Part shown: one piece after another, positions 15,957-23,975 of the stretch | Layout of the letters: each line of letters begins with the position of its first letter | How positions within the stretch are numbered: position 1 is the stretch's first letter | Assembly: GCA_017745075.1 (NCBI GenBank) | Contig: JAGIAD010000029.1 | Coordinates: 806,001 to 870,000, forward strand | DNA from: Sphingobacteriaceae bacterium | GTDB lineage: Bacteria > Bacteroidota > Bacteroidia > Sphingobacteriales > Sphingobacteriaceae | Direction of reading: 5' to 3' | DNA length: 64,000 bases | Notes under the pieces: generated by a model | Databases searched by the model: none | The model's input: the letters and a program-made list of their open reading frames with translations, nothing else | Told to the model about the DNA's origin: nothing | Made by a program: the position numbers and the translations under genes

Positions 15957-16204
15957 TGAAGATCCCAGTTATAAGACAATTATTTCAAAACACCACTCCT
16001 GCACAACTGGAGAATACTTTAGAAGTATTAGAGGCATTCTGCGAATTTAGAGGTGTTAGTGAGCATGAGATTGATGTAGCAGGCGAAATGATTACCAATA
16101 TTTGTGGCGCGCTAGAAGTGCACCAGATGGTAAGCGAAGGCACAACGGAAAAAGACGCGCTGAACGCTTTCGGGCAGAAAGTAATGGGTTCGATTGACAG
16201 ATAA
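15956..16204 (+). CDS. DUF6952 family small protein
   Basis: An 82-aa helical protein with cysteines in LEAFCEFRGVSEHEI and TNICGALEVHQMV. It is the third gene of the peroxiredoxin operon, starting on the last base of the thioredoxin stop (TAATG). The family is known mainly from this Bacteroidota context and has no defined activity. The two cysteines and the operon suggest a partner of the peroxide-detoxifying system. Confidence 0.85.
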   Translation: MKIPVIRQLFQNTTPAQLENTLEVLEAFCEFRGVSEHEIDVAGEMITNICGALEVHQMVSEGTTEKDALNAFGQKVMGSIDR

Positions 16205-16243
16205 TCGTCTTAAACTTTATTCGGGCTTTTTCGAAACATGAAA

Positions 16244-16278
16244 CCCCCTGCAGATGAAAAATCTGTAGGGGATTTTTT
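16244..16278 (+). terminator. Rho-independent terminator of the peroxiredoxin operon
   Basis: CCCCCTGCAGAT (16244-16255), a short A-rich loop, ATCTGTAGGGG (16261-16271), then a T-rich run (ATTTTTT). It sits 40 bases after the DUF6952 stop. Confidence 0.85.
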
Positions 16279-16289
16279 ATAAATGACTT

Positions 16290-16371
16290 GTCATTCTAAA
16301 CGCAGTGAAGAATCTTTTATCTCGGTTCTCTGGTTCTTCCGTTGCAGATTCTTCACTACGCTCAGAATGAC
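16290..16371. repeat. REP-like element, family A (full length)
   Basis: Left arm GTCATTCTAAACGCAGTGAA, right arm TTCACTACGCTCAGAATGAC, with AGAATCT / AGATTCT inner pairing. It is located between convergent genes. Confidence 0.75.
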
Positions 16372-16380
16372 CGCGGGCAA

Positions 16381-16410
16381 TAAAAAAGGCCTGTGTGGGC
16401 ACAGACCTTT
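16381..16410 (-). terminator. Terminator downstream of ppc
   Basis: Read on the minus strand: AAAGGTCTGTG, four-base loop, CACAGGCCTTT, followed by TTTAT. A stable GC-rich stem with a T-run facing the end of ppc. Confidence 0.75.
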
Positions 16411-16423
16411 GAGCAGTATTCTT

Positions 16424-16456
16424 AAACCTCGCAGGTTTTAAAAACCTGCGAGGTTT
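16424..16456. repeat. Palindromic element AAACCTCGCAGG/CCTGCGAGGTTT
   Basis: A near-perfect 33-bp inverted repeat with AT-rich centre, lying 10 bases from the ppc stop. It can form a strong hairpin on either strand and may act as an mRNA stabiliser or a second terminator. Confidence 0.7.
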
Positions 16457-16466
16457 GTAAATTGGG

Positions 16467-19052
16467 TTAAGCTAAATTTCTTCCGGCATTTACAATACCA
16501 AAAACTGTTCTTACCGCCAGTTTTTCCAAAGCATGCTGATCCTTCTGGTTCTGATCATGCTGCAGCTTCTCTAAGGCAAAATGCTGGATCAATACCAGTG
16601 GCAGGATAATTTTCTCGCGTGTAGCGATCGATTTCTTATCTATAGGATAATTAGCCATTAAAGTTGGCTGTCCGGAGAGTTTTAAGAGCATCTCCTTCGT
16701 TAATTTAAACTCTTCATGTAATTGGGTCCAAAAAGCACCAAACTCCTTATCGTTAGCCAAATGGGCTGTAATTACAAAGTCTGATTTGCTCATGCTCATC
16801 ATACAATTATCAACTATGGTTTTCAGGTAATCAGAATCTTCGTATACCTTCACTACTTTATCCCAGTTTCCGGCTTTTTCCTGGCTTTTTAATGCGGTCC
16901 CCATTCCATAAAAACCCGGCACATTCTGTTTCAGCATGCTCCAGGCCGTTACAAAACTGATCGCCCTTAAATCTTCGAGTTTCATCTCACCACCACCGTT
17001 CCTCTTTACAGGACGGCTACTGATATTGGCCTGCGACAATAGTTTTAAAGGTGATAATTTCTCTAAATAACTTACAAATAACGGATGCTCGCGCAGATCT
17101 ACAAAAGCCTTATAACTCTCTTCGGCCATTTCATCAAGCAATGCTTTATTTTCAGGGTCAAGAAGAATATTATGCTTTTCTTTCAATCCGGAGGTTAGGC
17201 CGGCGTTAATGAGCTGCTCGATATTAAATTCGGCACTTTCTACTGAACCGTACTGCGAACTGATGGTTTGCCCCTGAACGGTTAACTGCATATTTTTATT
17301 GGCAATTTCTTTACCCATTGAAGCATAAAAACGGTGGGTTTTACCTCCGCCACGGGCAGGAGGTCCGCCGCGGCCATCAAAAAATGCCAATTGGATATTG
17401 TGCTTGGCCGAAACAGCAGAAAGTGACGTTTTTCCGTTAAAAATAGACCAATTGGCCATTAAATAACCGCCGTCTTTGGTACTATCAGAATAACCGAGCA
17501 TAATATCCTGTTTATTGCCGCGACTAGCCAGATGTGCCTTGTAGAAAGGGTTGCTGTAAAGCGTATCCATAATTTCGGCAGCGCCTTTTAAATCGTTAAC
17601 GGTTTCGAAAAGCGGCACAAAATCAATGGTAAGCGAATCTTTGCTCCAACCGTTCCAAAGGAAAAGTTCAATCAACTGTAAAATATCACTTGCCTGCTGG
17701 CAGTTACTGATAATAAAACGGTGACAGGCCTTTTCGCCGTTGCGTTTCTGGATCCCTTTAATTTCCTTAATTACTTCAATGGTATCTTTTGTCAAGGCAT
17801 CGGCCTCGGTCGCGTACACAATCGTAGCTTCTTTAAACGAAATGAGCTTCAGTTTTTCGGCTTCTGAAAGTTTATCATAATCTGCAGGATATAGAGAAGA
17901 AATCGGTTTGTTTTCGCGGCAATAGGCATGTACTTTCCTTAACACACGACTATCCTGGCGAATATCAAGCGAAGCGAAGTAATTTCCGTATAAATCAATT
18001 TTTCTAATCAGGTTGTTTACCAGGTCAACGAACAGGCCTTCATGTTCGGCCAATAAGGTTTCTTTGATCTTATTCAGATTTTCCTTTAACTCATCCGAAA
18101 TATCACGGGGTTCGCAGCTTTGATCAAAGGCATTCTGATAAAGCACATCGTGCAGTTTTGCAATATTTTCTTCAACACCCCTAAAAGTGATGCGGCGTTT
18201 AATCACCCTGAAATCGCGGTAATAACAACGGAACAGGATCTGGCGCAGCATTTTAGAAACTTCTAAAGTGGTATCGGCGTGGATATTGGGATTCCCGTCC
18301 CTGTCGCCGCCCGGCCAAAAGCCCAGTTCGAGAATTTTCTTGGTTTCGAGGTTATATTCATCGAGGTTCTGATCAATCTCTTCCTGTATGTTGGCAGCAG
18401 CAAAATAAAAAGTATTTTCGAGGAACCAGGCCAGGTTGAGTGCTTCATCTACAGGAGTAGGCGATTTTTTATTAAAAAAAGGTGTTTTTCCCAATTGCTG
18501 TAAAAGCGAGTTCATCGAAATGATATCGTTATCCCTGATGGCTTTAGTTAAATCGGTAATAATAGCCAATACAGTGCCCGGATAAAACTGGGTAGGGTGT
18601 GCCGTTAGAACTAAACGAAGTGAAAGTTCATCGATCAATTTCTCAATTTTTGCCAATACAGGTTTATTATCGGCATTTTTCTTTAGCGTAAAAGCCAGTG
18701 TACTCTGCTCATCGGTAGTATTTAATTTGGTAAAAGAAGCATCTTCTACGGCATCGAAAAGCACTACCTGACGTTCGATGTATTGAATGAACCTGAAAAG
18801 CAAATCAATGATGTCTTTGCGGTCGGTATAACTGGTGTATTTGCGAAAAAAACCTTCAATAATCTGTGCCGGTTTTTCTCCATTTGCGATCCCCTCTTCA
18901 CAGCTCTTAAAAAACAGCGGAAGCAGGGTTCCGGTATCCTTAATTTTGTAAAAAGGCAAGGTGAGAAATAAACTGTTAAAGAGTTCGAATTTTGAGATTA
19001 CCTCATTGTTAAAAATAGATTCTCGTTGTGTAGTTAAACGAAGTTTAGGCAT
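16467..19052 (-). CDS. ppc: Phosphoenolpyruvate carboxylase
   Basis: Anaplerotic enzyme that makes oxaloacetate from PEP and bicarbonate. At 861 aa it has near-normal length. Motifs are present but divergent from the proteobacterial type: LRLVLTAHPTQFYPG with the catalytic His, LGFWPGGDRDGNPNIHADTTLEVS, and FFDGRGGPPARGGGKTHRFYAS, where the canonical loop GRGGxxGRGG reads GRGGPPARGGG. NVPGFYGMGTAL and a C-terminal VFGIVNAGRNLA replace the usual PxWxGxG and RNTG endings. This form is common in Bacteroidota. It is a single gene with its own terminator. Confidence 0.92.
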   Translation of the reverse strand: MPKLRLTTQRESIFNNEVISKFELFNSLFLTLPFYKIKDTGTLLPLFFKSCEEGIANGEKPAQIIEGFFRKYTSYTDRKDIIDLLFRFIQYIERQVVLFDAVEDASFTKLNTTDEQSTLAFTLKKNADNKPVLAKIEKLIDELSLRLVLTAHPTQFYPGTVLAIITDLTKAIRDNDIISMNSLLQQLGKTPFFNKKSPTPVDEALNLAWFLENTFYFAAANIQEEIDQNLDEYNLETKKILELGFWPGGDRDGNPNIHADTTLEVSKMLRQILFRCYYRDFRVIKRRITFRGVEENIAKLHDVLYQNAFDQSCEPRDISDELKENLNKIKETLLAEHEGLFVDLVNNLIRKIDLYGNYFASLDIRQDSRVLRKVHAYCRENKPISSLYPADYDKLSEAEKLKLISFKEATIVYATEADALTKDTIEVIKEIKGIQKRNGEKACHRFIISNCQQASDILQLIELFLWNGWSKDSLTIDFVPLFETVNDLKGAAEIMDTLYSNPFYKAHLASRGNKQDIMLGYSDSTKDGGYLMANWSIFNGKTSLSAVSAKHNIQLAFFDGRGGPPARGGGKTHRFYASMGKEIANKNMQLTVQGQTISSQYGSVESAEFNIEQLINAGLTSGLKEKHNILLDPENKALLDEMAEESYKAFVDLREHPLFVSYLEKLSPLKLLSQANISSRPVKRNGGGEMKLEDLRAISFVTAWSMLKQNVPGFYGMGTALKSQEKAGNWDKVVKVYEDSDYLKTIVDNCMMSMSKSDFVITAHLANDKEFGAFWTQLHEEFKLTKEMLLKLSGQPTLMANYPIDKKSIATREKIILPLVLIQHFALEKLQHDQNQKDQHALEKLAVRTVFGIVNAGRNLA

Positions 19053-19240
19053 GGCTTACGCAATAGTTTTGTATCCCGTAATACTACAAAAAATGCGTAA
19101 GTTATTAAAATTCTAATGCTTACAATTTGGAAAATTGTAGAATAAATTTTAATTTTAAAATCTTATTTGGCTACCATGTGGCTAAGTAAGAACATTTGCA
19201 ATGTTTAAGGGCATTGCATTGATTGTTAATTTTTTGGGTT

Positions 19241-19284
19241 AAAACAGCCGATGTAATAAAATACACCGGCTGTTTTTGTTTTTT
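19241..19284. terminator. Bidirectional hairpin between the efflux operon and ppc
   Basis: AAAACAGCCG (19241-19250) pairs with CGGCTGTTTT (19267-19276). The plus side continues into TTTTTGTTTTTTG and the minus side ends in TTTT. It probably ends the leftward efflux operon. Confidence 0.6.
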
Positions 19285-19314
19285 GTCATTATTTAGGCTA
19301 TTTCGTTGCCAATT

Positions 19315-20862
19315 TTAGTGCACATCGGCAGGAATGTTTGCATTTTTCTTAAACTTTTGAAGATAAAGTAATGGAATAGAGAACAACATAATCAAACCTG
19401 CAACCCAATACGCATCGTCATAAGTAAGCAGCATAGTTTGTCTGGTAACAATTCCTTCCATCGCCTTTGTTGCCATAATTTTGGCTTCAAACAAACTCTG
19501 GCCTTTGGCCATAAAACCCTTAATTAAAGTATTAAAACGGTCTAAAAATGCCGGGTTATATTCATTCACATTGGTTAACAAATTATTTCTGTGAAGCCCT
19601 GAGCGGATATGGATCAAAGTGGTTAAAGCGGCAATACCGAAAGAACCTCCTAACTGGCGCATCATGTTGTTCAAACCTGAACCCTGGCCAATTTCTGCCC
19701 CTTTCAAATCCTGGATCGCTAAAGTTGTTAATGGTACAAACAAAAGCGCCATACCTACACCACGGATAACCAAAGGAAGGAAGAAATCGCCTGTTCCCGA
19801 TTGTAAAGTCGAGTTGCTCAGCATCCAACAGAAAATAAAGAATGCTATCATACCAAAAGTAGCCATAAACTGTGCAGGGATACCTTTTTTAAGCATAATA
19901 CCGATAAAAGGCATCATGATAATGGTACACAAACCGCCAGGGAAGAGCAACTCACCTGTTTGCAGAGCTGAAAAGCCAAGTAAGTTCTGACAGAATACAG
20001 GGAATACGAATACTGAACCGTACAAACCAAACCCAAGTACAAAGGAAGTAAACATCCCCACAGCAAAACTCCGGTGTCGCATAATTTTAAAGTTTACGAT
20101 CGGATGGTCGGTACTCATTTCTCTCCAGATGAAAAGCAATAATCCGAATACCGATGTAACCGCCAACGCTGTAATGTATGGTGTTGCGAACCAATCTTCA
20201 CTCTCCCCTTTTTCCAAAACGGTTTGTAAGCTACCTACTGCAACAGCCAATAATGCGATACCCCACCAATCGACAGGTTGACCCTGCCCTTCTTTCGGGG
20301 TGGCGCGCACAAAGGTGTACGTACAGTAGGCCGCGACTATTCCGACGGGAATATTCACGTAAAAAATCCATGGCCACGAACTCACATCCAGGATGTACCC
20401 GCCAATGGTTGGTCCTACAGTAGGGCCAACTACTGCTCCTAAACCGAATAAGGCCGTTGCAATACCAACATCCTCACGTGGCCAGGTTTCGATCAGGATA
20501 GCCTGAGCAGTTGAGATTAAACCACCGCCAGCTAAACCCTGGATAATCCTGAAAAGAACCAGTTCTCCTAATGAGGTTGCATTTCCGCACAAAAAGGAAA
20601 CCAGTGTAAAAACAATAATGGAGGTAAGGAAATAATTTTTCCTGCCGAACCGGTTACCCAACCAGCCCGACATTGGCAATACGATAACGTTTGCTACCGC
20701 ATAGCCGGTGGAAAGCCAGGCCACATCCTCCAGGGTGGCGCCCAGGTTTCCCTGTATCTGTGGTATTGCCACGTTTACAATAGTAGTATCAATCAGCTCC
20801 AACAGTGAAGCTGTGATTACCGTAAACGTAATAATCCACTTTTTTAAACCTACTTCGGCCAT
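19315..20862 (-). CDS. DHA2 family MFS drug efflux transporter (EmrB/QacA type)
   Basis: A 515-aa inner-membrane antiporter with about 14 hydrophobic segments. Family motifs include LLELIDTTIVNVAIPQIQGNLGA near the N-terminus (motif D1), GWLGNRFGRKNYF (motif A) and GLGAVVGPTVGPTIGGYI (motif C). It is the last gene of the operon tetR-tolC-hlyD-mfs, spaced 8 bases from the HlyD gene. With the adaptor and the TolC-like protein it should form a tripartite pump across both membranes. The substrate is unknown. Confidence 0.94.
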   Translation of the reverse strand: MAEVGLKKWIITFTVITASLLELIDTTIVNVAIPQIQGNLGATLEDVAWLSTGYAVANVIVLPMSGWLGNRFGRKNYFLTSIIVFTLVSFLCGNATSLGELVLFRIIQGLAGGGLISTAQAILIETWPREDVGIATALFGLGAVVGPTVGPTIGGYILDVSSWPWIFYVNIPVGIVAAYCTYTFVRATPKEGQGQPVDWWGIALLAVAVGSLQTVLEKGESEDWFATPYITALAVTSVFGLLLFIWREMSTDHPIVNFKIMRHRSFAVGMFTSFVLGFGLYGSVFVFPVFCQNLLGFSALQTGELLFPGGLCTIIMMPFIGIMLKKGIPAQFMATFGMIAFFIFCWMLSNSTLQSGTGDFFLPLVIRGVGMALLFVPLTTLAIQDLKGAEIGQGSGLNNMMRQLGGSFGIAALTTLIHIRSGLHRNNLLTNVNEYNPAFLDRFNTLIKGFMAKGQSLFEAKIMATKAMEGIVTRQTMLLTYDDAYWVAGLIMLFSIPLLYLQKFKKNANIPADVH

Positions 20863-20870
20863 TTTAAATA

Positions 20871-21908
20871 TTATTTAGTGGATACTGAAGCTTTAACGCT
20901 CATTCCTGGGCGTAACTTAGCCAACAGTTCTTTTGATGGATGGATTTTGATTTTTACCGGAACACGTTGCACAACTTTAACGAAGTTACCAGTAGCGTTA
21001 TCAGGAGGCAATAAAGATCCTTTTGCACCAGTAATTGGAGAAAAATTATACACCTCGCCCTCAATTTTTTCACCTGGATAAGCATCAACCTCGATTTCTA
21101 CTTTAGAACCTTCTTTAATTTTCTCCAACTGGGTTTCTTTAAAGTTAGCCGTTACATAAATGCTTCCATCATTCACAATAGAGAATAAAGATTGACCTGC
21201 CTGAACCAATTGTCCTTTCTGAACATTCTTTTTAGAAACGATACCACTTGCAGGTGCTTTAATATCGGTATATGATAACTGAAGCTTTGCAAAATCGATA
21301 TCACTCTGGCGCTGACTAATCACATTACTGCTTACTGCCAATTGCGATTGTGTAGTACCTACCTGTTTAACCGCAGCATTGTACTGATCTACCGCAGCCC
21401 GGTAAGCTGCCTGAGCTGATTCTTTTGCTGCCTTCGCCTGATCGAAAGCCTGTTGTGTAATCGATCCGTCTTTAACCAGGTTAGCATATCGGTCATAGTC
21501 TTTTTGGGTTAAGTTTAATTTAACCTTTGCTGCTTCTACATTTGCTTTAGCTGTACCGGTATTAGCCTGAGTAGCGATGATTTGTGACTGAGCCACACCT
21601 ACACCAGCTGCTGCACCTTGTCGGCCAGATTGTGCCTGCTCTAATTTCACCTTGTAATCATTATCATCAAGCTTAACCAAAACCTGACCTTCGGTTACAT
21701 GTGTATTTTCCTCGAAATTAATGTCTTTTACATAACCACCAACACGGGCAACAACTGGGCTGATATCACCATCAATCTGAGCATCATCCGTGTCTACGTG
21801 TTTGCTATAATAATTCCATTCTGTAATCCCGAAGATTATACCTATTACTAGTAAGACACCTAAAATGATGGGTACTACTATGTTCTTTTTTTTCTTTTCA
21901 GTTGTCAT
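20871..21908 (-). CDS. HlyD/EmrA family membrane fusion adaptor
   Basis: A 345-aa periplasmic adaptor with one N-terminal transmembrane anchor (IVVPIILGVLLVIGIIFGI, about 11-29). The biotinyl-lipoyl half-motifs are VDTDDAQIDGDISPVVARVGGYV and YTDIKAPASGIVSKKNVQKGQLV, with a long coiled-coil hairpin between them (about 85-215, rich in Ala and Gln). It bridges the MFS protein and the outer-membrane channel. Spacing is 9 bases from the TolC gene and 8 bases to the MFS gene. Confidence 0.94.
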   Translation of the reverse strand: MTTEKKKKNIVVPIILGVLLVIGIIFGITEWNYYSKHVDTDDAQIDGDISPVVARVGGYVKDINFEENTHVTEGQVLVKLDDNDYKVKLEQAQSGRQGAAAGVGVAQSQIIATQANTGTAKANVEAAKVKLNLTQKDYDRYANLVKDGSITQQAFDQAKAAKESAQAAYRAAVDQYNAAVKQVGTTQSQLAVSSNVISQRQSDIDFAKLQLSYTDIKAPASGIVSKKNVQKGQLVQAGQSLFSIVNDGSIYVTANFKETQLEKIKEGSKVEIEVDAYPGEKIEGEVYNFSPITGAKGSLLPPDNATGNFVKVVQRVPVKIKIHPSKELLAKLRPGMSVKASVSTK

Positions 21909-21917
21909 TGCTGTATT

Positions 21918-23237
21918 TTATTGCGTTATTTTTCCTGTTGATTTTAATAATGTATAGTAAGCCAAACCTGCATCTGCCTTCGCTATCTCTAAGTTTATTT
22001 TTGCCTGGTATAACAAAGTTTCTGCATCGATGCGGTCGGTAACCGAAGCCACATTGTTTTTGTATTTGGATGCCAGTAATTTATCGTTTTCGGTTGCCTG
22101 TGCAATTGAAGTTTCCAAAAGCTGAATTTTATTCATGGCCACCTGGTAATTTTGAAAGTTTTTGTTGATTTCGGTTTTTACCTGATCAGATAAAATATCT
22201 TTCTGGATGGTAATTTCGCTCTGCTCAATTTTAGCCTGGCTTACTTTGTTCTTGTTTGTCCAAAGGTTTCCGAAATTCCACGAAACCGTAGCACCCAATG
22301 TAACCGGCATTAAATACTGGTTTGTTGGCGGAATAAAGTTACCGCTTGGGTTAATGTAGTAAAGGTTTGCACCGACTCCAACTGTAGGTAAAGTGTTTGC
22401 CTTAACAGTTTTGACATTAAAATCAGCCACTTTGTTCTGTATATCAAGCTGTTTTAGTTCCTGGCGGTTAGCAAAAGCCTGACCAATATACTCGTTTAAC
22501 GAACCTGGTGTTTTTAAGCCCAGGGTTGGATCAACAATTTTAACTTCGGTATCTTCCGGTAAACCTAAAAGAATATCGAGGTTATAGTTGATTACTTTGC
22601 GGTTGCTTTCGATATCCATCTGGGTTAGCTCAACGTTTGCCTGTTGCAACTGGAAACGCAGTACGTCATTTTTAGTTACAATGCCCTGCTCGAAGAAACG
22701 TTGTGCCTGTTTAATCTGAGCGGCGATCGATTCTAAATTCTGATCAACCACTTTTCTGCTCTGTATTACCTTATATAAAGAGTAATAGGTATTAATTACA
22801 GCGTAGGTAATTTCTTCTTTACTTTTATCGGCATCTAAACGTGCAACCTCAGCCAATAATTTGGTCGATTCTTTTGCGTATTTTAATTTGCCACCACCGT
22901 ACACCAATTCTTGTACTGCCGCTGTACCGACAAAAGCATCTGCTCTTTTTGGTAAGTGGAAAGCTGATCCTCCTCCTGGCAGTGAAAATGTGGTGGTTGG
23001 AATTTCAGCATGGTTGTACATAAAACTTGCGGTTCCGGTTGGTAAGGCATTGTCTTTTACCACCTCAAGCTTTGCAACAGCCTGATCAATTTTGTTCTGA
23101 GAAAGTTTTAAGTTTTTGCTGTTGGCTATGCCAAGTTCTATTGCCTGGTTAATATTTAATTCCTTACTACTCTGTGCAAATAAAGCCGCCGGAATTAATG
23201 ACGCCGCAAGCATTAATCTAATCGATTTGGGTATCAT
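21918..23237 (-). CDS. TolC family outer-membrane efflux protein
   Basis: A 439-aa protein: signal peptide (LMLAASLIPAALFA|Q), then two OEP repeats of long helices and short strands, beginning ELNINQAIELGIANSKNLKLSQNKIDQAV and ending ADAGLAYYTLLKSTGKITQ. It forms the trimeric outer-membrane duct of the pump. The ATG overlaps the tetR stop (ATGA), so expression is coupled to the regulator. Confidence 0.94.
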   Translation of the reverse strand: MIPKSIRLMLAASLIPAALFAQSSKELNINQAIELGIANSKNLKLSQNKIDQAVAKLEVVKDNALPTGTASFMYNHAEIPTTTFSLPGGGSAFHLPKRADAFVGTAAVQELVYGGGKLKYAKESTKLLAEVARLDADKSKEEITYAVINTYYSLYKVIQSRKVVDQNLESIAAQIKQAQRFFEQGIVTKNDVLRFQLQQANVELTQMDIESNRKVINYNLDILLGLPEDTEVKIVDPTLGLKTPGSLNEYIGQAFANRQELKQLDIQNKVADFNVKTVKANTLPTVGVGANLYYINPSGNFIPPTNQYLMPVTLGATVSWNFGNLWTNKNKVSQAKIEQSEITIQKDILSDQVKTEINKNFQNYQVAMNKIQLLETSIAQATENDKLLASKYKNNVASVTDRIDAETLLYQAKINLEIAKADAGLAYYTLLKSTGKITQ

Positions 23238-23860
23238 CTTTTTGTTGTTAAATAAACTGTTGTTAGATCCTGTAAGTGAGCTATTGCCCGCTCCTTAATA
23301 ATTTTTTTATCCTTCGGATTGTTCAGGTCGAAATTAGAGCACGACATTACCTTATGGGGCGCAATAACAATATTGGTTATGGTACCCATAATGGATGCAA
23401 TTACCATTCGCACATCTACCTTATTAAAACTGCCGTCTTCAATACCGCCTGTAATAATCCGGTCGATTAGCTGCATGTTCTGGCTCATAGCATCCTTAAT
23501 CTTATCGTACATTTCGGGTCTCTGGGTTAAAGACAATTCGCGGTGCATCATTTTATGAAATGCTGTGTTATTCATAATTCTATTTACATAGCCCTCTATA
23601 ACTTTGTGCAATTTTTCTAATGCCGAAATCTTATCTTCATTGATGATTTTTAACTGAGATGCAAAACCAGCGATGCGCTCATTCATAATCTCCACAAAAA
23701 CCCCCTCCTTAGAACCAAAATAATAATTTATCATGGCCATGTTCGCCCCCGATTCCCTCGCAATCTGACGGGTAGAAGTTCCCTCGTAGCCAGTTTCGCA
23801 AAACAGCTTTTCGGCTGCCTCTAAAATGGCCTGTCTTTTATCTACTTTTTCTGTTTTCAT
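23234..23860 (-). CDS. TetR/AcrR family repressor
   Basis: A 208-aa regulator. The N-terminal helix-turn-helix reads KRQAILEAAEKLFCETGYEGTSTRQIARESGANMAMINYYFGSKEGVF; the rest is an all-helical ligand-binding domain with a C-terminal extension. I chose the ATG at 23860; a TTG at 23878 would overlap the promoter element. A perfect inverted repeat overlaps the promoter 16 bases further upstream, so autoregulation of the whole efflux operon is likely. It is the first of four co-transcribed genes. Confidence 0.93.
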   Translation of the reverse strand: MKTEKVDKRQAILEAAEKLFCETGYEGTSTRQIARESGANMAMINYYFGSKEGVFVEIMNERIAGFASQLKIINEDKISALEKLHKVIEGYVNRIMNNTAFHKMMHRELSLTQRPEMYDKIKDAMSQNMQLIDRIITGGIEDGSFNKVDVRMVIASIMGTITNIVIAPHKVMSCSNFDLNNPKDKKIIKERAIAHLQDLTTVYLTTKR

Positions 23861-23875
23861 TTCTTTTTGACGACA

Positions 23876-23907
23876 CAAAATTAATCAAACGATTGATTAA
23901 TTTCCAA
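23876..23907 (-). promoter_or_regulatory. Promoter and TetR operator of the efflux operon
   Basis: On the minus strand: TTG (23907-23905), 21-base spacer, TAATTTTG (23883-23876). The perfect inverted repeat TTAATCAA-ACGA-TTGATTAA (23881-23900) covers the spacer and the start of the -7 element, so a bound repressor would block the polymerase directly. Confidence 0.78.
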
Positions 23908-23975
23908 ATGTTTTACTACTTCTTTTACATTATCTTGATAAAACCCTAATTTTAATCAGATAATCATCCTTCGAA

